From: Lates calcarifer
Lineage: Eukaryota > Chordata > Actinopteri > Centropomidae
Direction: 5' to 3'
Assembly: GCF_001640805.2 (NCBI RefSeq)
Contig: NC_066838.1
Span: 16,874,506 to 16,938,505, forward strand
DNA length: 64,000 nt
Of this stretch, positions 14,821 to 27,348 are shown one piece after another. The position numbers and the translations under genes were made by a program. How positions within the stretch are numbered: the first letter of the stretch is position 1; every line of letters starts with the position of its first letter. The notes under the pieces are model-generated. The model was not told where the DNA came from and did no database searches. It saw nothing but the letters and a program-made list of their open reading frames with translations.

Positions 14821-15604
14821 ATCTTACATTGCTATTAGTTACTCAGCCTTATCTGACAACAGGTAGTTGCATGACATCACTGAATGGAAGTTCCAGTCCT
14901 TCAATAAAGCCACAATACGTACTGGTTGGGTAGTTTTGCTAAGCATGTGGTTATAATTACCAGCAGTGAGAGTGTGTGTGTGTGTCATCAACACCTATTG
15001 CAGCAGGAACTACCACAGAGGTGGTCACAACTGCATAATATCCAGTAACACAACTTTACAGGTGTGTAACTAAGATGACAATGAAGGCCGAGTTCAAAGA
15101 TGGGTGTGGTCCAACCCCTGACTACTGAGTGCTCATGGGTTGGAACATCAACATGGTGAAAGCCATCACGACTGGAATGATCCCATTGTGAGGTGGTCTC
15201 TGGTTATAATGTGAACTTCCTCAACAGTGCTTTGAGGAAAGGAAGGTATCAATGAGGAAAACACAACATTACATCACACTAATATTTTGCAGCCATGGCT
15301 GCTCAGTACGGAAGAGGCAAATGATATCAGCAGTGATTTCACTTGACCTGCTGGCCTTGCGTGTTTGACACCAGTGGGACGTATCTGTGTGACACAGTGT
15401 GAACGGGGTTAATGTAGTGCAGGGGTTCTGCTAATTGGGTTAGTGCACAGTTTGGTTAATTGGGTTAGCAGAGATTCCATGACAGCGATCATGCTGACAG
15501 ACCCAGCTTGCTATCGATCAGATGGGTGAATGAAAGGGACAAAAACAGCAGGTGCTTTCATTAAACAAGTGCAAGCACATGCAAACACAATGAACTGCAC
15601 ACAG

Positions 15605-15605
<1 letters not shown>

Positions 15606-15640
<35 letters not shown>
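15606..15640. repeat. (AC)n microsatellite
   Basis: Uninterrupted AC array of about 17 units. Confidence 0.95.
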
Positions 15641-15642
<2 letters not shown>

Positions 15643-16489
15643 ATCAGATTACACTTTGACTTCACATCAGTTCTGACAGAGGGTGGGTGAAGGTGCATAG
15701 CTACCATCAAATATAATACAAACTATAACAGCATGTAATAAAATATCATACAAAAGTGCAGAAAGTAATGGTGGGTATTTATGAAAATGGTAGCGAGTGA
15801 CTAAATAAATATGGATTTGTGTGTGTGTTTGCATGAAAGAGAGAAAAAGAGTGTGAGAGAGAAAAAGACAGAGACCACTTGGGACCTCAGCTCTCTTTCA
15901 TGTGGAGGTGAATACATAAATAATAAAATTAAATCATCAAAAACAGCCTAAAATAGCCCCGGCCCTTCTTTCAATAAGATACACACACACACTCACACAC
16001 AAAGTATCATACGTTCCACATTCTTCAAAGTTATATTAGTTGGTAACAGTTTTCAAATTCAATAATATGTGTTTTATATTGTCAAATGAGACAAAAATAT
16101 ATTTTTTCTGCATCCGTTAGACAAGAATTAAAATGGCCAGGAAACAGAGATAACAGTCTTCCTGATTAAAAATGTCATTTTACAATAAAAAGTAAAAGAA
16201 TAATTGTCAGCATTGTGGTTGTGTATCTCCGGACTTTGATGTGCTGCTTGCCTCCGTAGCTCTCCATTATCTGATGGAAGCTAGGTGCAATCTGCAAGGT
16301 GTTGGGGGAGCAAAGCACTAAATAAAGATTTTTTTTTTAAGGTTTTCAGGCACCAAGAAATCTCAACCCCAGTTGTGTCAATTCACTTCCTCGCTTAACA
16401 CAATCTGCTGCCTCCTAAAATAGCTCAGTGTTTCTCTGAAGCCAGGCTCTTGACTTAACACCAAGATAGACAGATAGAGTGCGCACAGC

Positions 16490-16513
16490 AAAAAAAAAAA
16501 AAAAAAAAAAAAA
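16490..16513. repeat. Poly-A run (24 A)
   Basis: Pure A run with no recognised retroposon body upstream. Confidence 0.9.
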
Positions 16514-19500
16514 GGGCTGTCAATGCATAAACCACAGCATCACGCTGCGACAAGCACACACACACACTGCAAGATCTGGAGATTCACTCTGTGTGATCCT
16601 GCTACATACTGTGTGATAGGTACATGCATAGACTTGGCTGCTAAGGTTTTACTATGGCAAGATCACACACCTGTGATAGTGCACTCAACATCTGGCCCTG
16701 TGACAAAAGTTTGTGACCTTTGTTGCACTTTTGAAAATCTGCAAACTACAGCTGACCTCACACAGAAAATGCCAAACCACTGTATAAAGAGATATTTTGA
16801 AATTTGGAAGTCGCTGAGTGCCAAAAACTGTAATCTAAGTGGATTAGCCCTCTCTTGCTTATGTTTTCATTCTGCTGTGAACGATTCTTTAAAGCCGAAG
16901 GCAGCCTCTGGAGTGGAGTTCAGCTGATGTGATCTCTCCTTCCACAAGCCACTCTTATTAAGCAGCACCACTAAAAGCCTGAGGATTCTCTTACTAAACC
17001 AATCAATATAGGATCTGCCTTGCCATGGTCCCCAGAGCCCTTGACTCCACCCTTCATTCTCCCTTCAGCTTTCACTGTCCCTACTGTCTCACTCATTCAT
17101 GCTAAGCACTAGAGCGAGGTGGAAGCTAGAGTGTACTTGTGTGTGTGTATGTGTGTGTGTACATTTGTGTGATCCTACATCACCCAAGACAGATCTGATA
17201 CCAAATGTGTCGCTATCACAAACCTCAGGAGGTGAAACAGGTGAAAACGGTCCTCCGAGGCAGAGCTGAGGAGCAAACCGCCTGTTAATGAATAAATAAA
17301 CACGCCAGTCAGCACGAGTGCCCCCGCTGTCCTCGCTCTCTTTGAGTGCAGAGGCTGATCTTCCTTCACCAAACACCTGTGTGACTGTCAGAGGAATCAA
17401 TAAACAGCTACTGTTGCAAAGGTGAACTCGGCCAGCCGCGAGCGCGGCGGTCACGCTGGCTGTCTGCGTCTTGAAACAGGAAGAGGTGTTCGACAGACTG
17501 ACACAGATCACATTCATGTTAATACCACAACTGTGCTTCTGTTCAGTGCCAAACACGCATAAATGCATATTGTGCATATGCAAATACAAACAGATGGCTT
17601 AGGGAAGGTGTAAAAACACAAACACATTCATACACACTACATTACATCCTGTAATGCGTGGTGTACCTCACCTGCTCTGCTCAATCCTGACATATGACTG
17701 GTTAATAATCAATTCATCACCATACACAAACGCAAAATTGATTGAGAAGATTAAACTGCATTAGAGCTGTTATCAGAGCAACAGCATAAATCACCAACCA
17801 CATTCTGTATAATTATGCCCTATCACAGTTTCTTCACTATGAATAGAAAGTAACTTTTTTTTCCTTTTGTATTACTTCCTGCTAACATATTCACTCACAC
17901 TTCACTAAGTTCTCATATTATCTAACAGTAGCACATGATGCCATAATAATATTATCTTTATCTGATGATGCACGATGCTACTTGATGGTGGGAGTTTTAC
18001 TTGCAAACTACTGGTTTGGTTTGTTGCCACTGTGTATCTTGATATAATCTGATGTATGCCGGGTTGAGAAACACACCTGTTGCCACCAAGCTGCTCATTT
18101 TACACTCAGCCCAAATCAGAGGCACAAGAAGTGGTTATGTAACCCCCTCCCTTAAAGCAAAGAGCAGACAACCCTTTTATGCTAAAGTGTGCCAATCTAA
18201 GAGCAGAAAACACAAAGCAGCAAGTGTGAAAAAGAAGAGCGTCCCATCCCCGCTAATGAGACCCAGATGATTCGCCCTGTTTGCGCGGATTAAACTGTTG
18301 TTGGTATAAACGCCTCCCCGCCCACAAGAAGTGTGACAAACTCTAACTTTACAAATGAATACTCCCTCTTTTCAGCACAGATACAGAGTACCCTGCTGTA
18401 ACTGTAGCTGAGAGGCTTTTTTTCAGCGAGTTAAGTGATTTCTGAGTGGAACAGCAGAAAAACTGAGGTCCCAGTATGGTGTATTCACAGTGCTGGAAAA
18501 GGTCACAGGAGGTCAGATTTGATTGATTTAACATGACTTGAAAACAGTGATGCTGTACACTCACAAATATGTCTACATGCTTTTAGACTTTTACTTTTTT
18601 GGACATGGGATCAACACTGGAGATTTCGGCTGCCTCAGCTTCACTGACTTTGCTGTAACTCCCCTTTGTGCTTTTAAACTAGAGTGGCACCTACACTTAC
18701 TTGGAGGTTAAAAGGAAAGGGACATAGGTAGCAGTGACCATGATAAATGATAACTGAAAAGCCACTGAAAGATACTGGCATATTTAAAAGATAGTCTTTG
18801 TACATCATTACCAAAAATCTAGTAAATCAAAGAGCTATGAAATATTAAATATGAGATGAGAGTTGAGGGAATATTTCCTCAGTGGAGACTGTAATTTTAA
18901 GCTCAACCTTAACTGCTGCTGTGACTTTCTAAATCCAGCTGATAGGAAGTACAAAGAAAAATGCTCCTGTTACATCTAAAACTGTGGTTTTCATTGACTG
19001 AAATGGTTGCTGAAACAAATACATGTAAGCGGATATAGGCTGTATCATTCTATTATAGTGGGCTCCTTTTCTTCACATCCGATTACCTGATGGGGACCTG
19101 TGGGTCTCTTATTTTGACAAACAATATACCAAATTTGATATAAATTTTAATTTAATAAATCACCAAAAGCTGGCAGACGCTTCAGTGGAGGAGAATGTTT
19201 TCTCTCCATTCATGTGGCTGGCTGCTAAATGGGAGCACAGGATGTAGAGTACATTATCTACACATAATAATGGAGCTGCAACGTTCAGAACAAGCGCATT
19301 ATTTCATGTTCTTGTATTATGATTGTATCGCATCAGACATAATGGGGAGTTAAGGGCATATCTATGTAAATCACTGCTTTTTCTTTGCTGCTTTATTTAC
19401 TGTGTTTGTTCTTTTATGCAGTTGCATTCAGGGGCATTATGCTGTAATGCTGCTGAGACATGAATCAATACTTATGAATTACAGCGCTCCTGCTCTAATG

Positions 19501-20532
19501 GCAAGCTACTGCAATACTGTGCCCAGTCTGAAATGTATTTAGTGCACACTGAGATGACGGATGCTAAACTACCCGCACGTTCAACAATTAATGAGTGTAA
19601 CTGTGTAACTGTACGTTAAATGCGTGCCTTGAAAAGTCAGGACATGTGACATGATAACAGGTGTGAAGTCTGAGATGCAGTGTAATGTGAAAAAGATGAA
19701 AGTCTAACTGGTCAACACGCTTTCTCTTTTCATCTTTCTAAGAGGAGAGTGACTGAGAGCATCAGCAGTGTGCTAGACCATCACTTTCTTGATCTCTGGT
19801 TGCTATGGTGATCTTTTTTTGTTTAAATGTGATATTACATGTACTCACTGTCGATGTTTAGTTCGCTATTGAATTACACTGAAGTTTAAAAGGAAACTGT
19901 TTAAAACTATTCCCTCTATTCATTTATTCCACTTGTATCTGCTTGTCATCCCTTATTGACTCACTCTTTCTTTCTTTTCTTCTTCAGTGCCAATATCCTT
20001 GTTTCCTCTCTTGGCCTCAGCGATGCTTCTTATTGCCCTATACACAGCATTAATAATTGAGAGCATTTTATGCAGACAGTGAGTTTTGGTGCCCTGAGCC
20101 CTTTGGTCATGGATCTGTGGCACTAATGCTGGGTGGCAGGCCAGTTTGAGGCCCTGCACTCCAAGTCCAGGCTAGGGCACATCTGTCTGGCTGACTGGCC
20201 AAATCTGCAGCCCCCCGATCCCTGAGCTATTACGCACACAGCTGACATGCAAACATGTGCACACACGCACTTCGAAGATTCATGGACCATTTAGTCTGTG
20301 ATCTGTAAAGCTTGCATCACACTTATGCACCTTCTTACAAACAGCCAAAGGCCACAGACAATGACTGGCATTTTCAAAACCCTCAATAACTGTGAACCAC
20401 TGTGCTCTCTCTGATAAACACTGTAATTCTCACTCGCAGACACACCATCATACACTCTCTCTATACCATGTATATGAGATAGAATGATAGTTTGTATGAG
20501 AGGGAATTGCATTGTTTATAGGAGAGAATGAT

Positions 20533-20575
<43 letters not shown>

Positions 20576-20581
20576 AAGAGA
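20533..20581. repeat. (GT)n(GA)n microsatellite
   Basis: About 16 GT units followed by GA units. Confidence 0.95.
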
Positions 20582-21568
20582 GTAAAAATGTGAGGTATTA
20601 TTATTATGTAGACAATGTTAGTGTGTGTGATATATTATAATGGTGCATGTGTGAGAATGATAACCTATGAGACAGGGAATAATTGTGTGAGAAAAAGAAT
20701 GACTGTGCATGTGGTGGGAAACATTAGCATTTATTTGAAAAGGAAGGTACTTTCATTGAACAGAAAGGAGTTGAATTCTCAGTTTCTGAAGTCTTCTTAC
20801 AGGCAAAGCCTGTACTTACACAGCAGCAATACTAGCATTGTTTAGGCTTCAAGGAGAATCTGAATTAAGCTACAGAGCATTTAAGGACAACTTAAAATTC
20901 ACCAAGTTTTGTTAGAACAATAGCAAGGACACCAGCAGCATGATTTGTCTGATTATTTACCTTCTACGCTTCATGGTTTTAAGAGCTGTAAGCCAGCAAT
21001 GAATCAAAAGTTCAATACTATTTACACTTCAATAAAACTCTCTCTCACACAGCTATTCTTAAGAACACATATTGTAATTTGCTCTTAGATACAGTCTACT
21101 CTCATTCTCCTTTACAGATGGTACTATTCTTAGTCACACACATTTTCTCTTGCATTTCAGTCTTGTGGTATATCCAAGCATATATGCCCACTGTGTTTGT
21201 GCAGCACTTCTTTCCCCTGTACATTTGCTAGCTGGCAATGTACACAGTGCCTATGTGAGCACAGAGTGAGCCTACCCATGTGTTGGCGTCACAACTTGAA
21301 CTTACGCTGACCTCGAAACATACCGGAGACTTGAGTTCTTTCTTTCCATTATCTACCTCAAGTTTCTGTATGTTTTTGAGGTAGAGTCAGAATTTGCATT
21401 TATTGACTTGTACTTGCATTTTCCACTTATTTTGTATCCACTCATACCACTTCTAAAATTTATTTTCCTTTCAGTCTGAACATGTTCAGAGTTAAGCATG
21501 ACCTTAAGAGTATAGCTCGGCTATATGTGTAAGAGAGATTAGAGCTGTATAAGACACTGTGTGCTATT

Positions 21569-21991
21569 TACACTGGGCAGCCATTTTATTAGGTACACCT
21601 GTACAATTTATTTAAATTCAATACAAGATCCCGGCATAAATTCAATGCAACAGCTCAGCCATAAATTTTACCTTTACAAAAGCTGTCACTGTCAGAGAGG
21701 TATTAATCTCTATATATTTGATTATCATTGAGATTGTAGGTTGGAGCAGTGTGGAAATTAACTACTTTATATTGAGTTGTTTCTAATATTTTGTCTACCC
21801 CGTTTACAAACACGAGGGAGGAAGAATATTAGAAGCACATTTTCACTGACTATTGCCTCACTAATAAGGATATGACTTAATTTAACACAAAAAAGACAAT
21901 TTTAACAAAAGTTGGCCATTTACAGCTTGATAAAGGGAGGAATATGCGTAGGATTGCGTAGGTGTACCTAATAAAGTGGCCAGGGAGTGTA
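21569..21991. mobile_element. Non-autonomous DNA transposon (MITE), about 423 bp
   Basis: The element is bounded by inverted termini: left ATTTTATTAGGTACACCTGT (21583-21602), right GTACCTAATAAAGTGGCC (about 21964-21981) followed by AGGGAGTGTA. They match over roughly 30 bases allowing a few changes. The termini are the same as those of fish Tc1-like elements, of which a relic lies at 45.9 kb. The interior has no ORF and contains GTTTCTAATATTTTGTC and GAATATTAGAAGCAC, a shared inverted motif of this repeat group. Confidence 0.65.
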
Positions 21992-22246
21992 TATATATTG
22001 ATTGAGGTCATAGTTAAAGGTGACTTCACTATGTTGAGAGGTGTTTCTAATTATCTACAAAATATTAGAAACACCTCAGTATAACACAGTCCAATACAAC
22101 AAAAACATTCATTTAATGAAACAGCTCTATGACCCTGTTGACAACTGAATATCACAGGCATCACAAAAGTAGACTTTATGGCCGAACAGCCGTATTGGAT
22201 TGCTTTAGATCATACATCTGCACCTAATAAAGTGGTTAGTGGGTGT
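21992..22246. mobile_element. Second, adjoining MITE copy (3' part)
   Basis: It follows the first copy directly and ends in CACCTAATAAAGTGGTTAGT plus GGGTGTAT (22221-22247), a second terminal repeat in the same orientation. It contains a perfect 14-bp-arm inverted repeat, GAGGTGTTTCTAAT / ATTAGAAACACCTC (22038-22051 and 22064-22077). Downstream blocks (ATCACAGGCATCACAAAAGT, GACTTTATGGC) are shared with the copy at 11.0 kb. Confidence 0.6.
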
Positions 22247-24250
22247 ATGTGTGTTGGAATGAATAACACTGTTTGTAGATTTATGACACAAGAAGTTATA
22301 ATTGTGGATACAAGAAGGTATGCTATTGTGTGTAGTATTATGATGCTGTGTGTAACAGCAGTTATGATGTATAACCACTCATAAACACTCCATACACAAA
22401 CTTCTTCATATGTGTTTATGAAAAAGAGTGTATGTTTCATATATGTATGCCCGTGTGAATGAACCCAAGAGAGTGTGTTTATATCTAAGAGATAAAGGTG
22501 GGAAGGGATGATGGGATGGAGGGTGGATGAGACGACAGGGAGGGAGGGAAGGAGGGAGGGGAGGAGTGCTCCAGTCCTGTCGCCTTGGGTGCATCAGCAG
22601 CAGGAATTGTTCTCTGCCCTGTGGGGGCCATCTGACTGTTCTGTCACCCTGCACAGAAGGCTGACTCTGCCTTAAAGTGCTCGGCCCCGCGCCTGCAGTT
22701 CGACATGCTTGATGTTTAATACATACACAGGGAGAATATTGAGAACGCCTGGGGAGAAATGCAGCACACAGGCAGTAAGGGAGAGAGTTTCTCTTTTTTT
22801 GTCAGTTTGTAGAACAACCAAGAATAGAGGAGCTCCAGTACAAAGTGTGCGTGGGCAGACTGCGAACATAATTGCCCGGGATTCGAACCAGAGCTGGAGC
22901 TCCATCTCAAAAAAATTGAAATATATGAGATCCGAGAGTTAAGCACCTCTCAACAGAATGCACTTGTGGTGAGTGGGGGACAGCCTCATGCTGGTGATTG
23001 TGTAATGTGTAAGGCACTGACATGTCTATGCCAGGAAATATACACCACAGTCATACATGGTGCTTTTGGTTGCAATAACGGTTGTGGACTTGACATGTAA
23101 GCTGGAAATGCCTCTCCCAATGTGCTCCTGTACTTCTGCAATCAGTGGCCGAGCGTGGTGTAATTCAGGACATCACTCCTCAATAAGGCAGGAGAACGGG
23201 CCTCAGGGGTGACCCTCCTGCTTAAGTCAACACAATGAGTGTAATGAGGTGAAATACACACACACAACCACATAGGCACACACGCTCACACGCACAGCGG
23301 AGATGGGAACCCTTGCTGCATAGTAAGTGGATTTCATTCATCTACATGCACTGAGCCCTGCTGGAGAAGTTCTACTCACACCCACACCCACACATTCAGC
23401 AGCACAGACAGCACCTCACTCTGTAGCTTATTACAGGTGAGAAAATCATCACAGACTGAAGCAGATATACGGCCGTGGTGGGGAATTAATAAAGATGTCT
23501 GTTTCACTCTGCAATCATGTCATATCAAGGTAGACAGCTTTTAATTTAAGCCAATAATAAATCCTCTCAGACAGAACCTGGATTTTGGTAAAACATAATT
23601 GTCACTGTCACTGATCAGCTGTGTAAATTAAACATTAGATTGATATTAAAAGCCACAGTGTCTCTGTTTGACATGTCTGTTTCTCCTCTTTTGCGCCTAA
23701 AACAGTCACTGAGTTCATCAGTTCTGAGTCCATAATTAATCAACCCTGCTGTGTAAGTAGGACTAGTGCCTTTTCTCTTATCATCACGTACAGCAACCCA
23801 CGCCCTCCGGGCCATCAGCGGATTAATGATGAGTGCCTGTGATAGGAGAGCCCCTTACAAAGGCATTATTAATTAGCCTCTGTGGCCGCAGTGTGCAACA
23901 CATGTTCACTCTAATCAAAACTTTAAAGGAACACGATCGACCTCCCGATCACCCGCTGTAATGCACTGCATGATATTAAACCTTGATGCGCGCATGCATT
24001 AACTTACGGGTGTGTGCAGTGAGGGTGGGGGGTTGAAAGTGCACCATTTCCAAATTAGCATGGCAACTTTCACACACCGCTGACCAACCGGTTATGCTGC
24101 ACTTTACCAGGAAGCCTATGAATGATTGATCAGACAGGTGGGGGGGCATAATTCACAGGCGATAAAGAGGGGCGGGCATGCAGGACCGTCCAAAAACTGT
24201 CCACATGTCACCAAAGTGGAACCAAAATGAAAGAGACAGAGATCGGGTGT
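22247..24250. other. Non-coding DNA, no gene seen
   Basis: It contains a G-rich GGGA tract at 22500-22565 and CA runs near 23255-23300. A repeat-free stretch at 23810-23900 (GATTAATGATGAG, ATTATTAATTAGCC) has homeodomain-type sites and could be conserved regulatory DNA. Confidence 0.6.
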
Positions 24251-24261
24251 GTTGTACTCAC

Positions 24262-24620
24262 TCGCCCCCCGGTGCGTTAGAAGAGCATCCCGGTCTCTCG
24301 CGGCCAGCTGTTCAGATGAGTTCTCCTGGGACAGCGCGCCTCGATCCTCACTATCATTCTTCGCAAAGGCTCCAGCCTCCTCACAGTCTCCCCTTACTCT
24401 TCTTCTTAGACATCACATGCAAAAATTAAAAAAAAAAAAAAAACGCACACACACACACACACAGATGCATGCCAAGCGAAATTCGCCTTTGATTGTTGTT
24501 TCGGGGGGTTACAGTCGTCCGTCTCTCAGTATGTAGAGCAGAAGTGACAGCAGCGGATTCCTATTTGAGGGGATGCTGACGCGCAACCGGAGGGGCTCGC
24601 CTCCTGCCTTTCTCATCAGG
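24262..24620 (-). promoter_or_regulatory. Candidate minus-strand promoter and non-coding first exon
   Basis: This segment is CpG-richer than its surroundings. On the minus strand it reads like a teleost 5' UTR, ending at a consensus-like donor (GGGGCGA|GTGAGTAC, boundary 24262/24261). It is interrupted by a (GT)n/poly-T microsatellite (plus-strand 24427-24463). I could not find a coding exon downstream on the minus strand in positions 1-24250. A transcript would therefore be a long non-coding RNA or a gene whose coding exons lie outside the window. It would run divergently from nkain4, about 5 kb away. Confidence 0.3.
24427..24463. repeat. Poly-A / (CA)n run
   Basis: A run followed by CGCA(CA)n, inside the candidate minus-strand first exon. 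Confidence 0.9.
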
Positions 24621-24759
24621 CTCCATCAGCTCTCGGTTAGGCAGCACCATGTGACTGAAACCACTATCATGACAGAGACAATAACGAATTTGGTTTCCGG
24701 TAAAGGCTTTCAAAATAAAACATCATTACCAAATGAAGAGGCATGACTATTCATGTTTG

Positions 24760-24761
<2 letters not shown>

Positions 24762-24792
<31 letters not shown>
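24762..24792. repeat. Poly-A run (31 A)
   Basis: Longest homopolymer in the window. It could be a retroposon tail, but no body was recognised. Confidence 0.9.
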
Positions 24793-24797
<5 letters not shown>

Positions 24798-25309
24798 TAA
24801 AACAATTAAATAAAGAATTAGACCTCAATAACAGCTAAAATTAGGCATAACCCAAAATAGTAAATGACGCAGCCCAGTAAAAACGGAAAGTTTACTGAAG
24901 CAGTGTTGCCCATTGCAAAAATATCAGGGGACCCAGAGCAAGTTCAAACACTTGCAGATGCAACTGAGACAAATCTAAACAGTCCTATTTGAATTAAATT
25001 AACTCATTGCAACTGCAAATACCAATGACAGTGTACATAAAATAGTATAAATAATAATTTCTGCCTTTTTGGCAAAGGCTATAACTGATATGGATGAAAA
25101 GTTTCGAAATAAACAAGAACTTGCTTTATAGAGCAATATATACATGTATACAATAATATAATAATATCACATATGATTGTCTAAAGTCTTTCCGTTAGCT
25201 ATAGTCCGTTATGTTCTGTAAGATAACTATGCTAACCCAATCCCGCATGAATCACCGAACAGAAATAGATATATGTAAAGCAAACCACGGACACTTCAAT
25301 CTCTAAACG

Positions 25310-25470
25310 GTGAGCACTGTTTGCTACGGTTTCCGGGTTGAGGGACATGTCGGTGTGAAACGGTGTGCTACAGGATTTGAGGGACGCTTTCGTTCCACCG
25401 TGCTAAAAAGGCAGTGCGCATGCGTAACACGACAAACCGTTCAACGCACCATGTTTCCGGCTAAATAAAG
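25310..25470. promoter_or_regulatory. CpG-containing, promoter-like segment with NRF1- and ETS-type sites
   Basis: A TGCGCATGCGT NRF1-like palindrome lies at 25415-25425. TTCCGG ETS-type cores lie near 25331 and at 25455-25460, and many CpGs occur in otherwise AT-rich DNA. This is the combination usual in housekeeping promoters. A following stretch contains ATACAGTCTATGG, a string I associate with a common fish repeat, so the whole piece could instead be transposon-derived. Confidence 0.3.
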
Positions 25471-27310
25471 GTTTTGCTAAGTTTTGTTTGGGCTGAACCT
25501 ATACAGTCTATGGGCTGAATGTGCTCCAGGGATAAAATACCAGAGGAAACTGAACTTACATTCAGCGTGTAGCAAGACAGAAGACTCCAAAGGTATAGGT
25601 TGGTCAAGGAGATTTACTTACACTTTAGCCATAACAACACGTTAAGCTAAATGCTAACTCCCGTGCTCAGTGTTTATATTCCCCCAACCGCATAACAAAT
25701 GCTGATTGTACACTTTTTGAGAAAAAAAGCATATAGCCTAAAAACAACCTATTTGAGAGATGTTGACTATTTAAGGATATTATTTGGCCTCAGTCTTAAC
25801 CTACATACTATCAAGCTGTCTTGCCCAAAATCTACTTGGTTAAGTCTTGATCCAGTGGCAGATACAGAACCAACAGTGGGGAAGCTTGAGATGGAAGAAA
25901 TGATTGATATACTAAATATTTTGTTTGGAGAGTCACTTAGTCATTAACAAGTGACTTACACACATGAATCTCACATGTCTCCCAGCCTCCCACCTCACCT
26001 TGTTTAGATGCAGTTTCTTGCTCTGCTCCCTTTTTTTTCCTAGTTTAGCTTTTGCATCTACACAGAGAAAAAAGTAAAGTAGAATCTATGAGATGAATAC
26101 CTTTTACAAAATGCAGTTTCACAGTTGCACCACATGCTGTATTTGTAGTAAGGGAGACTTCAACAAGCGACATATGCTTTTATTTTGAAGGAAACTTACC
26201 TAATTTCCTACACTTTCCCGGCTTGTGTCTGGCTTGACACCCCTGTGAAGGCGCCCATTCAATTAAAACCGACCTCACAGACGAGCGCCTTCAAGCGGCC
26301 AACGTTAGAATAACATCAGCTGCTCAAAAAATGATTCGGGGGACCAGCATTTCTCCACCAAAGCATAATCCCATTATAAATTATTGACATGCTCCTCATA
26401 ATAGCCTCTGTATTTATTCTTCATCGCGTCTGGAACTTTCTTCATGGCAAAAAAAGAGAGAGAAAAATCTGATGAGACTCTGCCTCCAAGGGCACATGCA
26501 TAATCTTAAATTTTTATGAGCATGGACCTAAATAAAGAAAGCATTCATATGCTTGTCGGACAGCCAGTGGTAGCTGTAATTTGCAGCTATGTGGGCTAGT
26601 TTGTGTTGATAAATGTACTGCTGAGCTGAAGGGAGCAGCTCATTTTGCTGATGATTTCAGGTTAGGCTATGATGTATTATTTGCCACAGTAGGTGTTAGT
26701 CGCACCAGTGCAAAATATCCTGTATTGTTTCTGTTACCCACAGCAGCTCCCCCAGGTGACACATGGTATTTCAGCGTGAATAATGCCATCATTTGTAAGC
26801 CTGTGGTATAAGCAAACTTCTGTAGCGCCACAATAATTTGGGGAAATCAAGTCATTCAGGCTGCCGTACTTATAAGAAAGGATTGAGTCCATTTTTGTTT
26901 TTTGTTTTTTTCTCTCAGGTCTCCATCAGCCTCTGAGATGATGAATTGGCTGTTGGATAATATTGAAACAGACTTCTCTTGAGTGTATGTCTGCATGAAG
27001 AATTTGTACTGGTGTGTTTAAGCGCCAAAATGTGTGAGAAGAGGAACAAAGAAAGAAAGAAAGAGAGAGTGGGGGAAATAGATGCAACAGCCTAAGAAGC
27101 TTTCAAAGAGAGAAAAGCCATGTCCTTTTGAGGTCTTTTTTTCTATTGTTGTCCACTATGAACCAGACTCTTGGGTCTCCTCCACAATGCAGGTCCCCTC
27201 AGAGCAGAGCACCACTGGCTGTCCTGTCACTTCATGTTAGCGTCTTTGTATAGAACAGCAGCCCCCGAGGGCTTGGACACACTTGTCATGAAAGAAGTGT
27301 TCTGGACACG

Positions 27311-27348
<38 letters not shown>

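Larger units (their letters stand above)
11187..21568. other. Upstream non-coding DNA, no gene seen
   Basis: Apart from the fish repeat at 14.6 kb, the CA array at 15.6 kb and the poly-A run at 16.5 kb, I see AT-rich intergenic sequence. The frames at 16523-16927 (+) and 17089-17589 (-) show no domain, no splice context and CA-derived tails. Confidence 0.7.

Noticed and set aside
17089..17589. 166-codon minus-strand frame
   Set aside because: Part of it is a CA-repeat translation (THTHTHT). No family resemblance and no splice sites.
22878..22889. GGTTCGAATCCC on the minus strand, resembling a tRNA B box
   Set aside because: No A box lies at the right distance upstream, the T stem has a mismatch, and no acceptor stem or anticodon arm forms.
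23007..23030. TAAGGCAC string, considered as a miR-124 gene because mammalian NKAIN4 lies near MIR124-3
   Set aside because: Only the first eight bases match the mature sequence, and no precursor hairpin is present.
25699..25947. 82-codon plus-strand frame after the promoter-like segment
   Set aside because: No family recognised, AT-rich like its surroundings, and the start lies far from any convincing exon boundary. Kept only as context for the 25.4 kb promoter-like segment.
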